Shown piece by piece: positions 25,918 through 33,331 of a stretch of 64,000 bases of DNA (position 1 is the stretch's first letter; every line of letters begins with the position of its first letter). The translations under genes were made by a program, and so were the position numbers. Below the pieces are notes generated by a model. It saw only the letters and a list, made by a program, of their open reading frames with translations, searched no databases and was not told where the DNA came from. Source of the DNA: an uncultured Acetatifactor sp. (lineage in GTDB: Bacteria > Bacillota > Clostridia > Lachnospirales > Lachnospiraceae); NCBI GenBank assembly GCA_910580225.1, contig CAJTXE010000001.1, positions 350,216 through 414,215 on the forward strand, given 5' to 3'.

Positions 25918-25962
25918 CCAAATACCGCCTTTGCGGACGGAGAAGAAAGGTATGAGAGCAGA

Positions 25963-27051
25963 ATGATTTCAAGTCAGACAATTCAGATCAGTATAGATGA
26001 ACTGAAGGCCATTACAAAGGTGGATTTGTGCGTATACGATTTGATGGGTACGCCTGTTGCAGCGACTTCGCCGCAGTTTGATATAGCGGCGGAACTGATC
26101 AGTGGGTTTGCCTATTCTCCCGCAGACAGCCAGGTGATTGGTGTTCATCACCTGCTGAAGATCATGGACGAGGGAGAACTTTTGTATATCCTGGTCGCAA
26201 AAGGGGCCAGTGAAGATGTCTATATGATAGGCAAGATAGCAGTGTGTCAGCTGCAGAATCTTATTATTGCATACAAAGAGAGATTTGACAGGAATAATTT
26301 CTTCCAGAATCTGCTGCTTGACAACCTGCTTTTGGTAGATATTTATAACCGGGCGAAGAAGCTTCATATAGAGGCGTCGGTACCGAGGGCGGTTTTTCTG
26401 GTGGAAACTTATCTGGAGAAGGACGGAATCGTTATGGAACTTCTTCGGGGAATGTTCTCCAGTCATACAGGCGATTACATTACTGCAGTAGATGAGAGCA
26501 GCATCATTTTGATCAAAGCGCTGGAGACAGATTATACCGGTGACGCCCTGATGGAAGTGGCGGATACCATAGTGGCAATGATGAATGCGGAGGCCATGCT
26601 GAATGTAAAGGTTTCTTTCGGCACAGTGGTACAGGAGCTGAAGGACGTGTCCAAATCCTATAAAGAAGCAAAAATGGCACTGGATGTAGGAAAGATTTTC
26701 TACGCAGAGAAGCGTACTATTGCATACAGTACGTTGGGAATCGGCCGTCTGATCTATCAGCTGCCTGTAAATCTGTGCAAAATTTTTATAGAGGAAATTT
26801 TTGGGGATAATGTGCCTTATGATCTGGATGATGAGACACTTACCACCATTAATAAGTTTTTTGAGAACAATCTCAATGTATCTGAGACTTCCAGGCAGTT
26901 GTTCGTACACCGAAATACACTGGTTTACCGGATCGAGAAACTGCAGAAGAGTATGGGATTGGATCTTCGCAACTTTGATGACGCTCTTACATTCAAAATT
27001 GCACTCATGGTAGTTAATTATATGAAATATCTTGACAGTATCGGCTATTAA
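25963..27051 (+). CDS. PucR/CdaR-type transcriptional regulator
   Basis: The 362-residue product ends in a PucR-type helix-turn-helix (about residues 300-355, NLNVSETSRQLFVHRNTLVYRIEKL), as in CdaR-like sugar diacid regulators. A GGDEF-like or CdaR central region (about 130-260) precedes it, and the first 120 residues may bind a ligand. It follows the ABC ATPase gene after a terminator, so it may respond to a carbohydrate signal; this is a context guess. The gene converges on thiT with 32 bases between the stops and no obvious shared terminator. Confidence 0.85.
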   Translation: MISSQTIQISIDELKAITKVDLCVYDLMGTPVAATSPQFDIAAELISGFAYSPADSQVIGVHHLLKIMDEGELLYILVAKGASEDVYMIGKIAVCQLQNLIIAYKERFDRNNFFQNLLLDNLLLVDIYNRAKKLHIEASVPRAVFLVETYLEKDGIVMELLRGMFSSHTGDYITAVDESSIILIKALETDYTGDALMEVADTIVAMMNAEAMLNVKVSFGTVVQELKDVSKSYKEAKMALDVGKIFYAEKRTIAYSTLGIGRLIYQLPVNLCKIFIEEIFGDNVPYDLDDETLTTINKFFENNLNVSETSRQLFVHRNTLVYRIEKLQKSMGLDLRNFDDALTFKIALMVVNYMKYLDSIGY

Positions 27052-27083
27052 GATCCTTTCTTTTCAATTTCCTATAGAACCAC

Positions 27084-27767
27084 CTATTCCAAAGCCAGTT
27101 TTTTCACCCGGGAGAAGGCTTTTCCTACAGGGGGAATTGCCAGGATGAGTAAGGTGAGGGCGGCTTCCGAGAAAATGTAAATGGCGTTGTAGACCAGGGA
27201 GTAAGGCAGAGGGGCCCAGCCCTCCCAGGCATATTCCGCGAAGAAGATCCAACCGGAAAGAGTGGTGAAGATCCATCTTCCGATGATACCGGCCAGGTAG
27301 CCCTTTACCAGGCCGGCTTTTTTCTCGGTGAATAGACCGGACAATCCGAAAGCGCCGAATGCCAGGAGATAGTCCATCAGCAGCTGTGCAGGATGAATGA
27401 CATAGGGATCAAGGATCAGCTGCAGGATACCGTATGCCACTCCGGTAACCAGCCCGGCTTTCAAACCGAACCAATAGCCGGGAATGCAGATGAATAACAT
27501 GGAAAACAGCGTGATGGAGCCTCCAAAGGGGAAGTGGTAGAGCTTCAGATTGGAGAGTACTGTGCCCAGGGCGATAGCGACGGCACAGAAGACCAGCTGT
27601 TTTGCAGTCAGCCTTATGGAATGTTTTTTCAGGTGATCGGCTTTTCTGCCGGCAAAGACAACTGCGGCGGTGAGAAGGGCCAGGAAGAGTACGACCAGCA
27701 GTCCCTTGCCCAGGGGGGTGGGGATATAACTGATGTCATCCCCGTTTCCTACGACATTGTACAACAT
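27084..27767 (-). CDS. thiT: Energy-coupled thiamine transporter ThiT
   Basis: ThiT is the substrate-binding membrane subunit (S component) of an ECF transporter for thiamine; it works with EcfA1, EcfA2 and EcfT, which are not in this window. The 227-residue product has six hydrophobic segments and the family patterns AVAIALGTVLSNLKLYHFPFGGSIT and LLDYLLAFGAFGLSG-like sequence. About 40 N-terminal residues, including an extra hydrophobic stretch, precede the usual core. A TPP riboswitch immediately upstream independently supports the thiamine assignment. The start ATG lies 7 bases after AAGGAGG, which is itself part of a hairpin. Confidence 0.94.
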   Translation of the reverse strand: MLYNVVGNGDDISYIPTPLGKGLLVVLFLALLTAAVVFAGRKADHLKKHSIRLTAKQLVFCAVAIALGTVLSNLKLYHFPFGGSITLFSMLFICIPGYWFGLKAGLVTGVAYGILQLILDPYVIHPAQLLMDYLLAFGAFGLSGLFTEKKAGLVKGYLAGIIGRWIFTTLSGWIFFAEYAWEGWAPLPYSLVYNAIYIFSEAALTLLILAIPPVGKAFSRVKKLALE

Positions 27768-27774
27768 AAAAAAT

Positions 27775-27799
27775 CCTCCTTATAATTTGGCTAAGGAGG
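27775..27799 (-). promoter_or_regulatory. Anti-Shine-Dalgarno hairpin of the thiT riboswitch
   Basis: On the minus strand CCTCCTT (27799-27793) pairs perfectly with AAGGAGG (27781-27775), the thiT ribosome site, across an 11-base loop. T residues follow before the start codon. The hairpin can hide the ribosome site and could also terminate transcription weakly. It is a plausible expression platform for the TPP aptamer. Confidence 0.75.
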
Positions 27800-27892
27800 A
27801 ACGACATCGGCAATGCTGCTGTCCGGCCTACAAATGCGGTCTCGGTGATGCCCCAGACGGCTTGAGATACTTTGCGCATGTATTCTGCATTG

Positions 27893-27990
27893 CTCTGCTT
27901 CCTTACGCCGGTATTATCCGGTTCAAGTAGTGAGGGTTAGAAGCTCTGGTTATGACGAAGCTTCAGTCTCAGCGATGTGCTCCCCTAGCG
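27893..27990 (-). promoter_or_regulatory. TPP (THI element) riboswitch aptamer
   Basis: Read on the minus strand the segment begins CTAGGGGAG, contains the hallmark CTGAGA, then ACCCT and ACTTGAACCGGATAATACC followed by GGCGTAAGGAAGC. These are the conserved pieces of the thiamine pyrophosphate aptamer in the right order. It precedes thiT by about 125 bases. When TPP binds, thiT expression should fall. Confidence 0.93.
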
Positions 27991-28045
27991 GTTTTTATGA
28001 CAGCGGAGAAGCAGCCTGATGGAGTTCTCTGCTGTGTTTATGGTT

Positions 28046-28074
28046 ACTATAAAGGATTCCTGTGTGATTGTCAA
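28046..28074 (-). promoter_or_regulatory. SigA-type promoter for the thiT leader
   Basis: On the minus strand TTGACA (28074-28069) and TATAGT (28051-28046) are separated by 17 bases. The expected start near 28039 gives a leader of about 270 bases containing the TPP aptamer. Confidence 0.85.
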
Positions 28075-28117
28075 GACTTTTCGTCTTCAAAAGGATCTCG
28101 ACGTATGGGTTCTTGTG

Positions 28118-28126
28118 TGATATACT
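28118..28126 (+). promoter_or_regulatory. Extended -10 promoter for the GTPase-nuclease gene
   Basis: TGATATACT is an extended -10 element (TGnTATACT) 35 bases before the ATG at 28162. The -35 region is weak. The promoter is divergent from the thiT promoter, about 70 bases away. Confidence 0.6.
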
Positions 28127-28161
28127 GTGAACAGTTTTTTATTGCAAAGGGAGGCAGCTTC

Positions 28162-31146
28162 ATGGGCAGTCAGGAATCCGGGAAAAAGCAGGAGCATATC
28201 AGCATCGGTCTGTTGGCCCATGTGGATGCAGGGAAAACGACTCTGGCGGAGGGACTGTTGTACACCGGCGGCAGGATCCGGAAGCTGGGCAGGGTGGATC
28301 ACAGAGATGCTTTTCTGGATACCTTTGCCCTGGAACGGGAGCGGGGGATTACGATCTTCTCCAAGCAGGCGCAGATTGTCTGGGAGGGACTGGGTATCAC
28401 GCTGCTGGATACACCCGGGCATGTGGATTTCAGTGCGGAGATGGAGCGAACCTTGCAGGTGCTGGATTATGCCCTGTTGGTAATCAGCGGATCAGATGGG
28501 GTGCAGAGCCATGTGCAGACCCTGTGGCGGTTATTGGAACAGTATGGGATTCCGGCTTTTCTTTTTGTGAACAAGATGGACCAGCCAGGGACGGACAGGG
28601 AGAAGCTGCAGGCGGAGCTGCAGGGGAAACTGGACGGTGGGTGCCTGGCATTCGGCCCGGAGGCGGAAGCCGCCTCCAGTGTGTTTTGGGAAAATCTTGC
28701 CATGTGCGACGAACCGCTGATGGACGAGTATCTGGAGAAAGACAGGCTGAAGGACGACTCCATAGCACGGGCGGTGGCAGCGCGCCATCTGTTTCCGTGC
28801 TATTTTGGCTCGGCCCTGCATCTGGAGGGCGTGGAAGAACTGCTGAAGGGAATCCGCAGATTTGCCATGAGCCCCAAATATCCGGATACATTTGGGGCTA
28901 GGGTATTCAAAATATCCAGAGATGCTTCAGGCAGTCGTCTTACGCATTTGAAAGTCACAGGGGGGACGCTGCGGGTCAAGATGCCTGTGAGCAATGCCGC
29001 CAGTGCTTCATCGCCGGAGGAGATCTGGGAGGAAAAGGCTGATCAGCTGAGGATTTACGGCGGAGCCCAGTATACTGCGGCAGATGAGGTAGAAGCGGGC
29101 GGTATCTGTGCCGTGACAGGCCTTGAGAAAACATTTGCCGGGCAGGGGCTGGGGATGGAGAGCAGCAATGCCTTTCCGGTTCTGGTGCCGGTGCTTACCT
29201 ATGGCCTGCTGTTGCCGGAAGGGAGCGATGCCGTCAAAGTGTTGGGACAGCTGCGGAAGCTGGAGGAGGAAGAACCCCAGCTTCATGTGGTGTGGCAGAG
29301 ACGGCCGGGCAGATCCGGAGAGTTGTCCGGCAGGAACACAGTTGCAGGCGGTTCCGGAAAGCCGTTTCCGGAAATTCCGGAGATTCATGTCCAGGTCATG
29401 GGCGAGGTACAGATCGAAATTCTGAAAAGGCAGATTCAGGAACGTTTCGAACTGGATGTGGAATTTACGGACGGAAGAATCGTATATAAGGAAACCATTG
29501 CAGATGCTGTGGTGGGGATCGGACACTTCGAACCGCTTCGGCATTATGCGGAGGTTCATCTTCTGCTGGAGCCGGGCGAACCGGGCAGCGGGCTGCAGTT
29601 TGCCAGCGCCTGCAGCGAGGATGTACTGGATCGGAACTGGCAGAGGTTGATATTGACTCATCTGGAGGAGCGGTCTCACCCGGGGGTGCTGACAGGTTCT
29701 CCCATTACGGACATGAAGATTACTTTGCTTACCGGACAGGCACATTTAAAGCATACGGAAGGCGGAGATTTCCGTCAGGCCACCTATCGGGCGGTCAGAC
29801 AGGGTTTGATGCAGAGCGAAAGCGTGCTGTTGGAGCCGGTTTTTGCTTTTACCCTGGAGGTGCCGACTGGGCAGCTGGGCAGGGCGATATCCGATATTCA
29901 GAGGATGCATGGACGGTTTGACGCACCTCTTACACAGGGGCCGGTGTCTGTTCTTACCGGTTCGGCACCGGCGGCAGCCATGAACGGATACCAGCGTGAA
30001 GTGAGTGCCTATACCCGGGGATTAGGGAGGCTTAACTGTGTATTGAAAGGATATGAGCCATGTCATGAAACGGAACGGGTGATGGAGGAGCTTGGGTATG
30101 ACCCGGATGCGGATACGGAGAATCCGTCTGGGTCGGTTTTCTGTGCCCATGGGGCGGGTTTTGTGGTGCCCTGGGCACAGGTGCCGGAGTATGCGCATCT
30201 GGAGAGCGGATGGAATCCGGGCGTGGAGGAAAACGGGGTCTGTGAGGACAGCGATACAACGGGCAGGGAGAGAAGAGGGTCCTGTGCAGATGGAGAGATG
30301 GAAGGCAGCAGCCAAAACGGATCTGAAACTGCCGGAAGCCGGGAGGGCAGAAAAGGTGGGATAAGCTTTCGGGCAGCTTCGGCAGGCGGACGGGAAGCCG
30401 ATGGGCCGGGGCGTATTTCGGGAGAAAAGAGAAAGACGGCAGAGAAGATGAAATCCCCTTCGGATTATATCACCCAGGAAGAGATTGAGGAGATATTTGT
30501 CCGGACTTACGGAAAGGCAAAACGGGATTATGAACCGTACCGTTATCATCAGCGGAATACAGGAAGCGTAACTGACGACGGGCCTGACGCCGCCGCTGCG
30601 GAACAGAATGAGACCAAAGCGGCGGCCGTGAAGGGCAGGAACACATCCATCCAGAAGGAAACCTATCTGCTGGTTGACGGCTACAACATTATTTTCGCGT
30701 GGGAAGACCTGCAGGCACTGGCGGAGGTGAATATTGACAGTGCCAGAGACCGGCTTATGGATATCTGCAGCAACTACCAGGGGTACGAAGGATGCACCCT
30801 GATTCTGGTCTTTGACGCTTATAAGGTAAAGGGAAATCCTGGTTCCGTACAGAAATATCACAATATTTATGTGGTATATACCAAAGAAGCGGAAACTGCC
30901 GATCAGTATATCGAAAAGACCGTGCATGAGATCGGAAGGAAACATCATGTTACGGTAGCAACTTCTGACCGGCTGGAGCAGATGATTATCTGGGGGGAGG
31001 GGGCTGTAAGACTCTCTGCCGGAGGATTCAGGGAAGTGGTGGAGAGGGCGTCCGAACATATGCGGGAGCAAGTCAGTCAGAGAAAAGCCGCAGAAAAAAA
31101 CAGACCTTTTGAAGAGTTGTTTCAGGGCAGGACATCCGGCTTTTAG
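28162..31146 (+). CDS. TetM/EF-G-like translational GTPase fused to a YacP/Rae1-type NYN endoribonuclease
   Basis: The 994-residue protein begins as a translational GTPase: G1 AHVDAGKTT (19-27), RGIT (61-64), DTPGH (83-87) and NKMD (137-140), then EF-G/TetM-like domains II-V up to about residue 660 and a conserved extension with HGAGFVVPW. After a roughly 100-residue low-complexity linker comes an NYN/PIN domain (about 832-970) with DGYN (D839), FDAY (D885), ADQYIEK (D914) and TSDR (D936), matching YacP/Rae1, a nuclease that cuts mRNA in the ribosomal A site in Bacillus subtilis. The domain IV loop that is SPVST in tetracycline-protection proteins reads HLKHTE here (528-533), so drug resistance is not implied. 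ATG 28162 follows GGGAGG; the open frame upstream runs through the thiT control region. Confidence 0.92.
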   Translation: MGSQESGKKQEHISIGLLAHVDAGKTTLAEGLLYTGGRIRKLGRVDHRDAFLDTFALERERGITIFSKQAQIVWEGLGITLLDTPGHVDFSAEMERTLQVLDYALLVISGSDGVQSHVQTLWRLLEQYGIPAFLFVNKMDQPGTDREKLQAELQGKLDGGCLAFGPEAEAASSVFWENLAMCDEPLMDEYLEKDRLKDDSIARAVAARHLFPCYFGSALHLEGVEELLKGIRRFAMSPKYPDTFGARVFKISRDASGSRLTHLKVTGGTLRVKMPVSNAASASSPEEIWEEKADQLRIYGGAQYTAADEVEAGGICAVTGLEKTFAGQGLGMESSNAFPVLVPVLTYGLLLPEGSDAVKVLGQLRKLEEEEPQLHVVWQRRPGRSGELSGRNTVAGGSGKPFPEIPEIHVQVMGEVQIEILKRQIQERFELDVEFTDGRIVYKETIADAVVGIGHFEPLRHYAEVHLLLEPGEPGSGLQFASACSEDVLDRNWQRLILTHLEERSHPGVLTGSPITDMKITLLTGQAHLKHTEGGDFRQATYRAVRQGLMQSESVLLEPVFAFTLEVPTGQLGRAISDIQRMHGRFDAPLTQGPVSVLTGSAPAAAMNGYQREVSAYTRGLGRLNCVLKGYEPCHETERVMEELGYDPDADTENPSGSVFCAHGAGFVVPWAQVPEYAHLESGWNPGVEENGVCEDSDTTGRERRGSCADGEMEGSSQNGSETAGSREGRKGGISFRAASAGGREADGPGRISGEKRKTAEKMKSPSDYITQEEIEEIFVRTYGKAKRDYEPYRYHQRNTGSVTDDGPDAAAAEQNETKAAAVKGRNTSIQKETYLLVDGYNIIFAWEDLQALAEVNIDSARDRLMDICSNYQGYEGCTLILVFDAYKVKGNPGSVQKYHNIYVVYTKEAETADQYIEKTVHEIGRKHHVTVATSDRLEQMIIWGEGAVRLSAGGFREVVERASEHMREQVSQRKAAEKNRPFEELFQGRTSGF

Positions 31147-31520
31147 GAGTCCGGTCCTGTTTTTGCCTGGGCGGTATCACGGAGATATTCGGCATAATGA
31201 ACGACTGCATCCAGAGAAACGGCATCCAGTTCCAGGAGAATGTTGATGACATGATGGACCTTATGATGAGAAGAGACATATTCTCGGAAGACTTCCGGCG
31301 GACAGCGGTAGGTGGTGCGGCCCAGGAGATAGTCGGTGGTAACCTGGAACAGATCTGCGATTTTGCACAGTGTATCCAGTGCAGGCCAGTAGAGGCCGCG
31401 CTCGTAGTTGGACAGATTGCTGGGGGACATACTCAAGATACTGGACAGTTTGTTCTGTTTTAGACCGTTTTCCAGACGAAGTTCTGCGATCGTAGAGCCG
31501 ACCTTACTTGCATTGTACAT
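31143..31520 (-). CDS. XRE-family transcriptional regulator
   Basis: This 125-residue protein has an N-terminal HTH_3 domain (about residues 8-65, with LKQNKLSSILSMSPSNLSNYERG as the recognition helix region and TTDYLLGR after it). A short helical C-terminal part (about 75-125) may mediate dimerisation. I start it at 31520, where AGAGGA precedes the ATG and the family fold begins; upstream in-frame codons look non-coding. It converges on the GTPase-nuclease gene with a 4-base overlap of the two stop regions. It is divergent from the MraY-like gene and may control it or itself through the inverted repeats between them. Confidence 0.88.
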   Translation of the reverse strand: MYNASKVGSTIAELRLENGLKQNKLSSILSMSPSNLSNYERGLYWPALDTLCKIADLFQVTTDYLLGRTTYRCPPEVFREYVSSHHKVHHVINILLELDAVSLDAVVHYAEYLRDTAQAKTGPDS

Positions 31521-31654
31521 TCTTATTCCTCTTTTGTATGAGAATCGTGGCATATGGGAATACTCCCAGCTTGTAGTTGTGACAAGATGATTGCAGCGGT
31601 TGGTTGACTGATTCGCCATGAAACTTTAGTTATAATGTATTATACGGAATGGAA

Positions 31655-31669
31655 TTTAGTAATACTAAA
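31655..31669. promoter_or_regulatory. Operator-like inverted repeat
   Basis: TTTAGTA-A-TACTAAA has perfect 7-base arms. It lies upstream of the XRE gene (about 135 bases before its start) next to a minus-strand -10-like element, a position that fits an autoregulatory XRE operator. Confidence 0.5.
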
Positions 31670-31726
31670 ATGACGGCATGAAATTGCCGGGAATGCAATC
31701 CGTTTTCTTTTCACAGGGGCAATTGA

Positions 31727-31755
31727 TTGCATTTCCTGTTTTTTTGTGATAAAAT
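31727..31755 (+). promoter_or_regulatory. SigA-type promoter for the MraY-like gene
   Basis: TTGCAT (31727-31732) and TAAAAT (31750-31755) are 17 bases apart, and TG sits before the -10 in extended form. The start codon is 68 bases further on. Confidence 0.75.
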
Positions 31756-31822
31756 CAGGAAGAAGTCCTGCAAAAGTCTGTAAAAATAGAGATAACAGCA
31801 CAAAAGTGCGGATGGGAGCCAT

Positions 31823-32788
31823 ATGTTACACTTGATTGTATCTGGAGACCGGACATCCCAGCTGGCTCTGGGAGGGATTTTGTTTGCATTTGTGGTCACG
31901 GTACTGGCCACGGCGAAACTGGGGCCGTATCTTCCAAAGGACGGCGGAAGGGAATTTGCCCATGACGGCAAGCTGTCCGCAGGGAAGCCAAGGGGAGCCG
32001 GCATTATTTTTGTGCTGGCGTTCGTAATGTCTGCAATTCTGTTTACACCCATGAATGTAGAGATCTTTATATATCTGTTGCTGGTAGTGGTCTGTATGAT
32101 CACCGGATATCTGGACGATGCCGCCAGGTCTCCCTGGGGGGAGGTACGGAAAGGGTTTCTGGATCTGTGTGTGGCGGTTCTGACAGCGATGAATTTCCTG
32201 AAGTTTAATTCCAGCAAAATAGAGCTTGCCTTTTTTCATACATGGATTGATATTCCCAAGTGGCTGTTTGTCATTCTGGCAGTGATACTGGTATGGGTTT
32301 CCGTGAATGTGACGAACTGTTCCGACGGGGTGGACGGGCTGTCGGGAACGCTGACCATCATTTCTCTGACAACAATCTACTTATTGGACAGGGTCCTGAA
32401 CGTGGGAAGGAATTTTTCCTTTCTGATTCTCCTGTTTGCAGCGTGTATCCTTGGATATCTGTGGTATAATGCCACCCCAAGCCGTCTGTTGATGGGGGAT
32501 GCGGGTTCCCGGGCCATGGGTTTGTTCATCAGCATCGCCATATTGAAGACAAACCGTCCCTTCCTGTATATCCCGGTTGCACTGGTGCTGATTCTGGACG
32601 GCGGACTGGGATTAATTAAGATCTTCCTGCTGCGTTTCTTCCGGATTCGGATTCTGACCAAGGTGAGGACGCCTCTTCATGACCATGTGCGCAAAAAGTG
32701 GGACTGGTCGAATACACAGACAGTATTTCGGTTTGCAATTATCCAGATTTTGCTGGCAGTGAGTGTGGTGTATGGTATCGGGTTGTAA
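31823..32788 (+). CDS. MraY/WecA-family phosphosugar transferase (MraY-like paralogue)
   Basis: The 321-residue, multi-pass membrane protein belongs to the polyprenyl-phosphate phospho-sugar transferase family. It shows about ten hydrophobic segments and the catalytic blocks NCSDGVDGLSGT and LLMGDAGSRAMG. Length and the C-terminal PLHDHVRKKWDWSNTQTVFRF block point to MraY, which makes lipid I. Yet the MraY-typical PLHHHFE reads PLHDHVR here, and the N-terminal substrate loop (HDGKLSAGKPRGAG) also differs. It is not in a mur/dcw cluster. It may be a second, specialised MraY, or a glycan-initiating enzyme. Confidence 0.85.
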   Translation: MLHLIVSGDRTSQLALGGILFAFVVTVLATAKLGPYLPKDGGREFAHDGKLSAGKPRGAGIIFVLAFVMSAILFTPMNVEIFIYLLLVVVCMITGYLDDAARSPWGEVRKGFLDLCVAVLTAMNFLKFNSSKIELAFFHTWIDIPKWLFVILAVILVWVSVNVTNCSDGVDGLSGTLTIISLTTIYLLDRVLNVGRNFSFLILLFAACILGYLWYNATPSRLLMGDAGSRAMGLFISIAILKTNRPFLYIPVALVLILDGGLGLIKIFLLRFFRIRILTKVRTPLHDHVRKKWDWSNTQTVFRFAIIQILLAVSVVYGIGL

Positions 32789-32827
32789 ATATGTGCCGCA
32801 GTATGAGCGGCGGAATGGAGTATATCT

Positions 32828-33331
32828 ATGTATGATCAATTGACGCCTACGGACATCAGGAAGATGGAGGAAGAGATCGAGCACCGGAAGCTGGTGGTGC
32901 GGCCCCAGGCGCTGGAGGATGTGAAGGAAGCGAGAGCCCAGGGGGATCTGAGCGAGAATTTTGAATACTACGCAGCGAAGAAATTTAAGAATCAGAACGA
33001 GAGCCGGATCCGGTATCTGGAGCGGATGATCCGGACAGCCAGGGTGATCTCCGAGGATTCTGTGGAGGACGAGGTGGGGATGAATAATACAGTGACCGTT
33101 GAGTTTGTGGAGGACGGTACGGTGGAAACTTATAAAATTGTCACCACAGTACGGGGGAATTCTCTGGAAAATCTGATCAGCAACGAAAGTCCTCTTGGGA
33201 AGGCATTGTTGGGAAAGAAGGAAGGGGACAGGGTGCATGTACAGGTGAACCCTTCCGTGGAGTATGATGTGCGGATCATGAAGATAGAGAATACCATAGA
33301 TGACGGCAGTGACAAGATTAGGAGTTTCTAG
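32828..33331 (+). CDS. Second GreA-family transcription elongation factor
   Basis: The 167-residue protein has the GreA/GreB coiled coil with the tip GDLSENFEYYAAKK (about residues 39-52) and the C-terminal domain with NESPLGKALLGKKEGD. The acidic tip residues needed for transcript cleavage are present. It differs clearly from the GreA at 100-582 (FEYYAAKKFKNQNESRIRYLERM in place of NAEYDAAKDEQRDIETRIEELE-like sequence), so it is a paralogue, not a recent duplicate. The stop codon abuts the start of the next gene, suggesting translational coupling. Confidence 0.9.
   Translation: MYDQLTPTDIRKMEEEIEHRKLVVRPQALEDVKEARAQGDLSENFEYYAAKKFKNQNESRIRYLERMIRTARVISEDSVEDEVGMNNTVTVEFVEDGTVETYKIVTTVRGNSLENLISNESPLGKALLGKKEGDRVHVQVNPSVEYDVRIMKIENTIDDGSDKIRSF

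Larger units (their letters stand above)
31521..31822. other. Divergent control region between the XRE regulator and the MraY-like gene
   Basis: The stretch holds no gene. It contains overlapping back-to-back -10-like elements (TATAAT at 31631-31636 on plus and at 31644-31639 on minus), the inverted repeat at 31655-31669, and the promoter at 31727-31755. An imperfect palindrome, GGGAATACTCCC, lies at 31556-31567. Confidence 0.6.

Noticed and set aside
28162..31146. Tetracycline resistance gene of the tet(M) type
   Set aside because: The SPVST loop in domain IV is replaced, a nuclease domain is attached, and there are no mobile-element genes nearby. Similarity is to the wider translational GTPase group.
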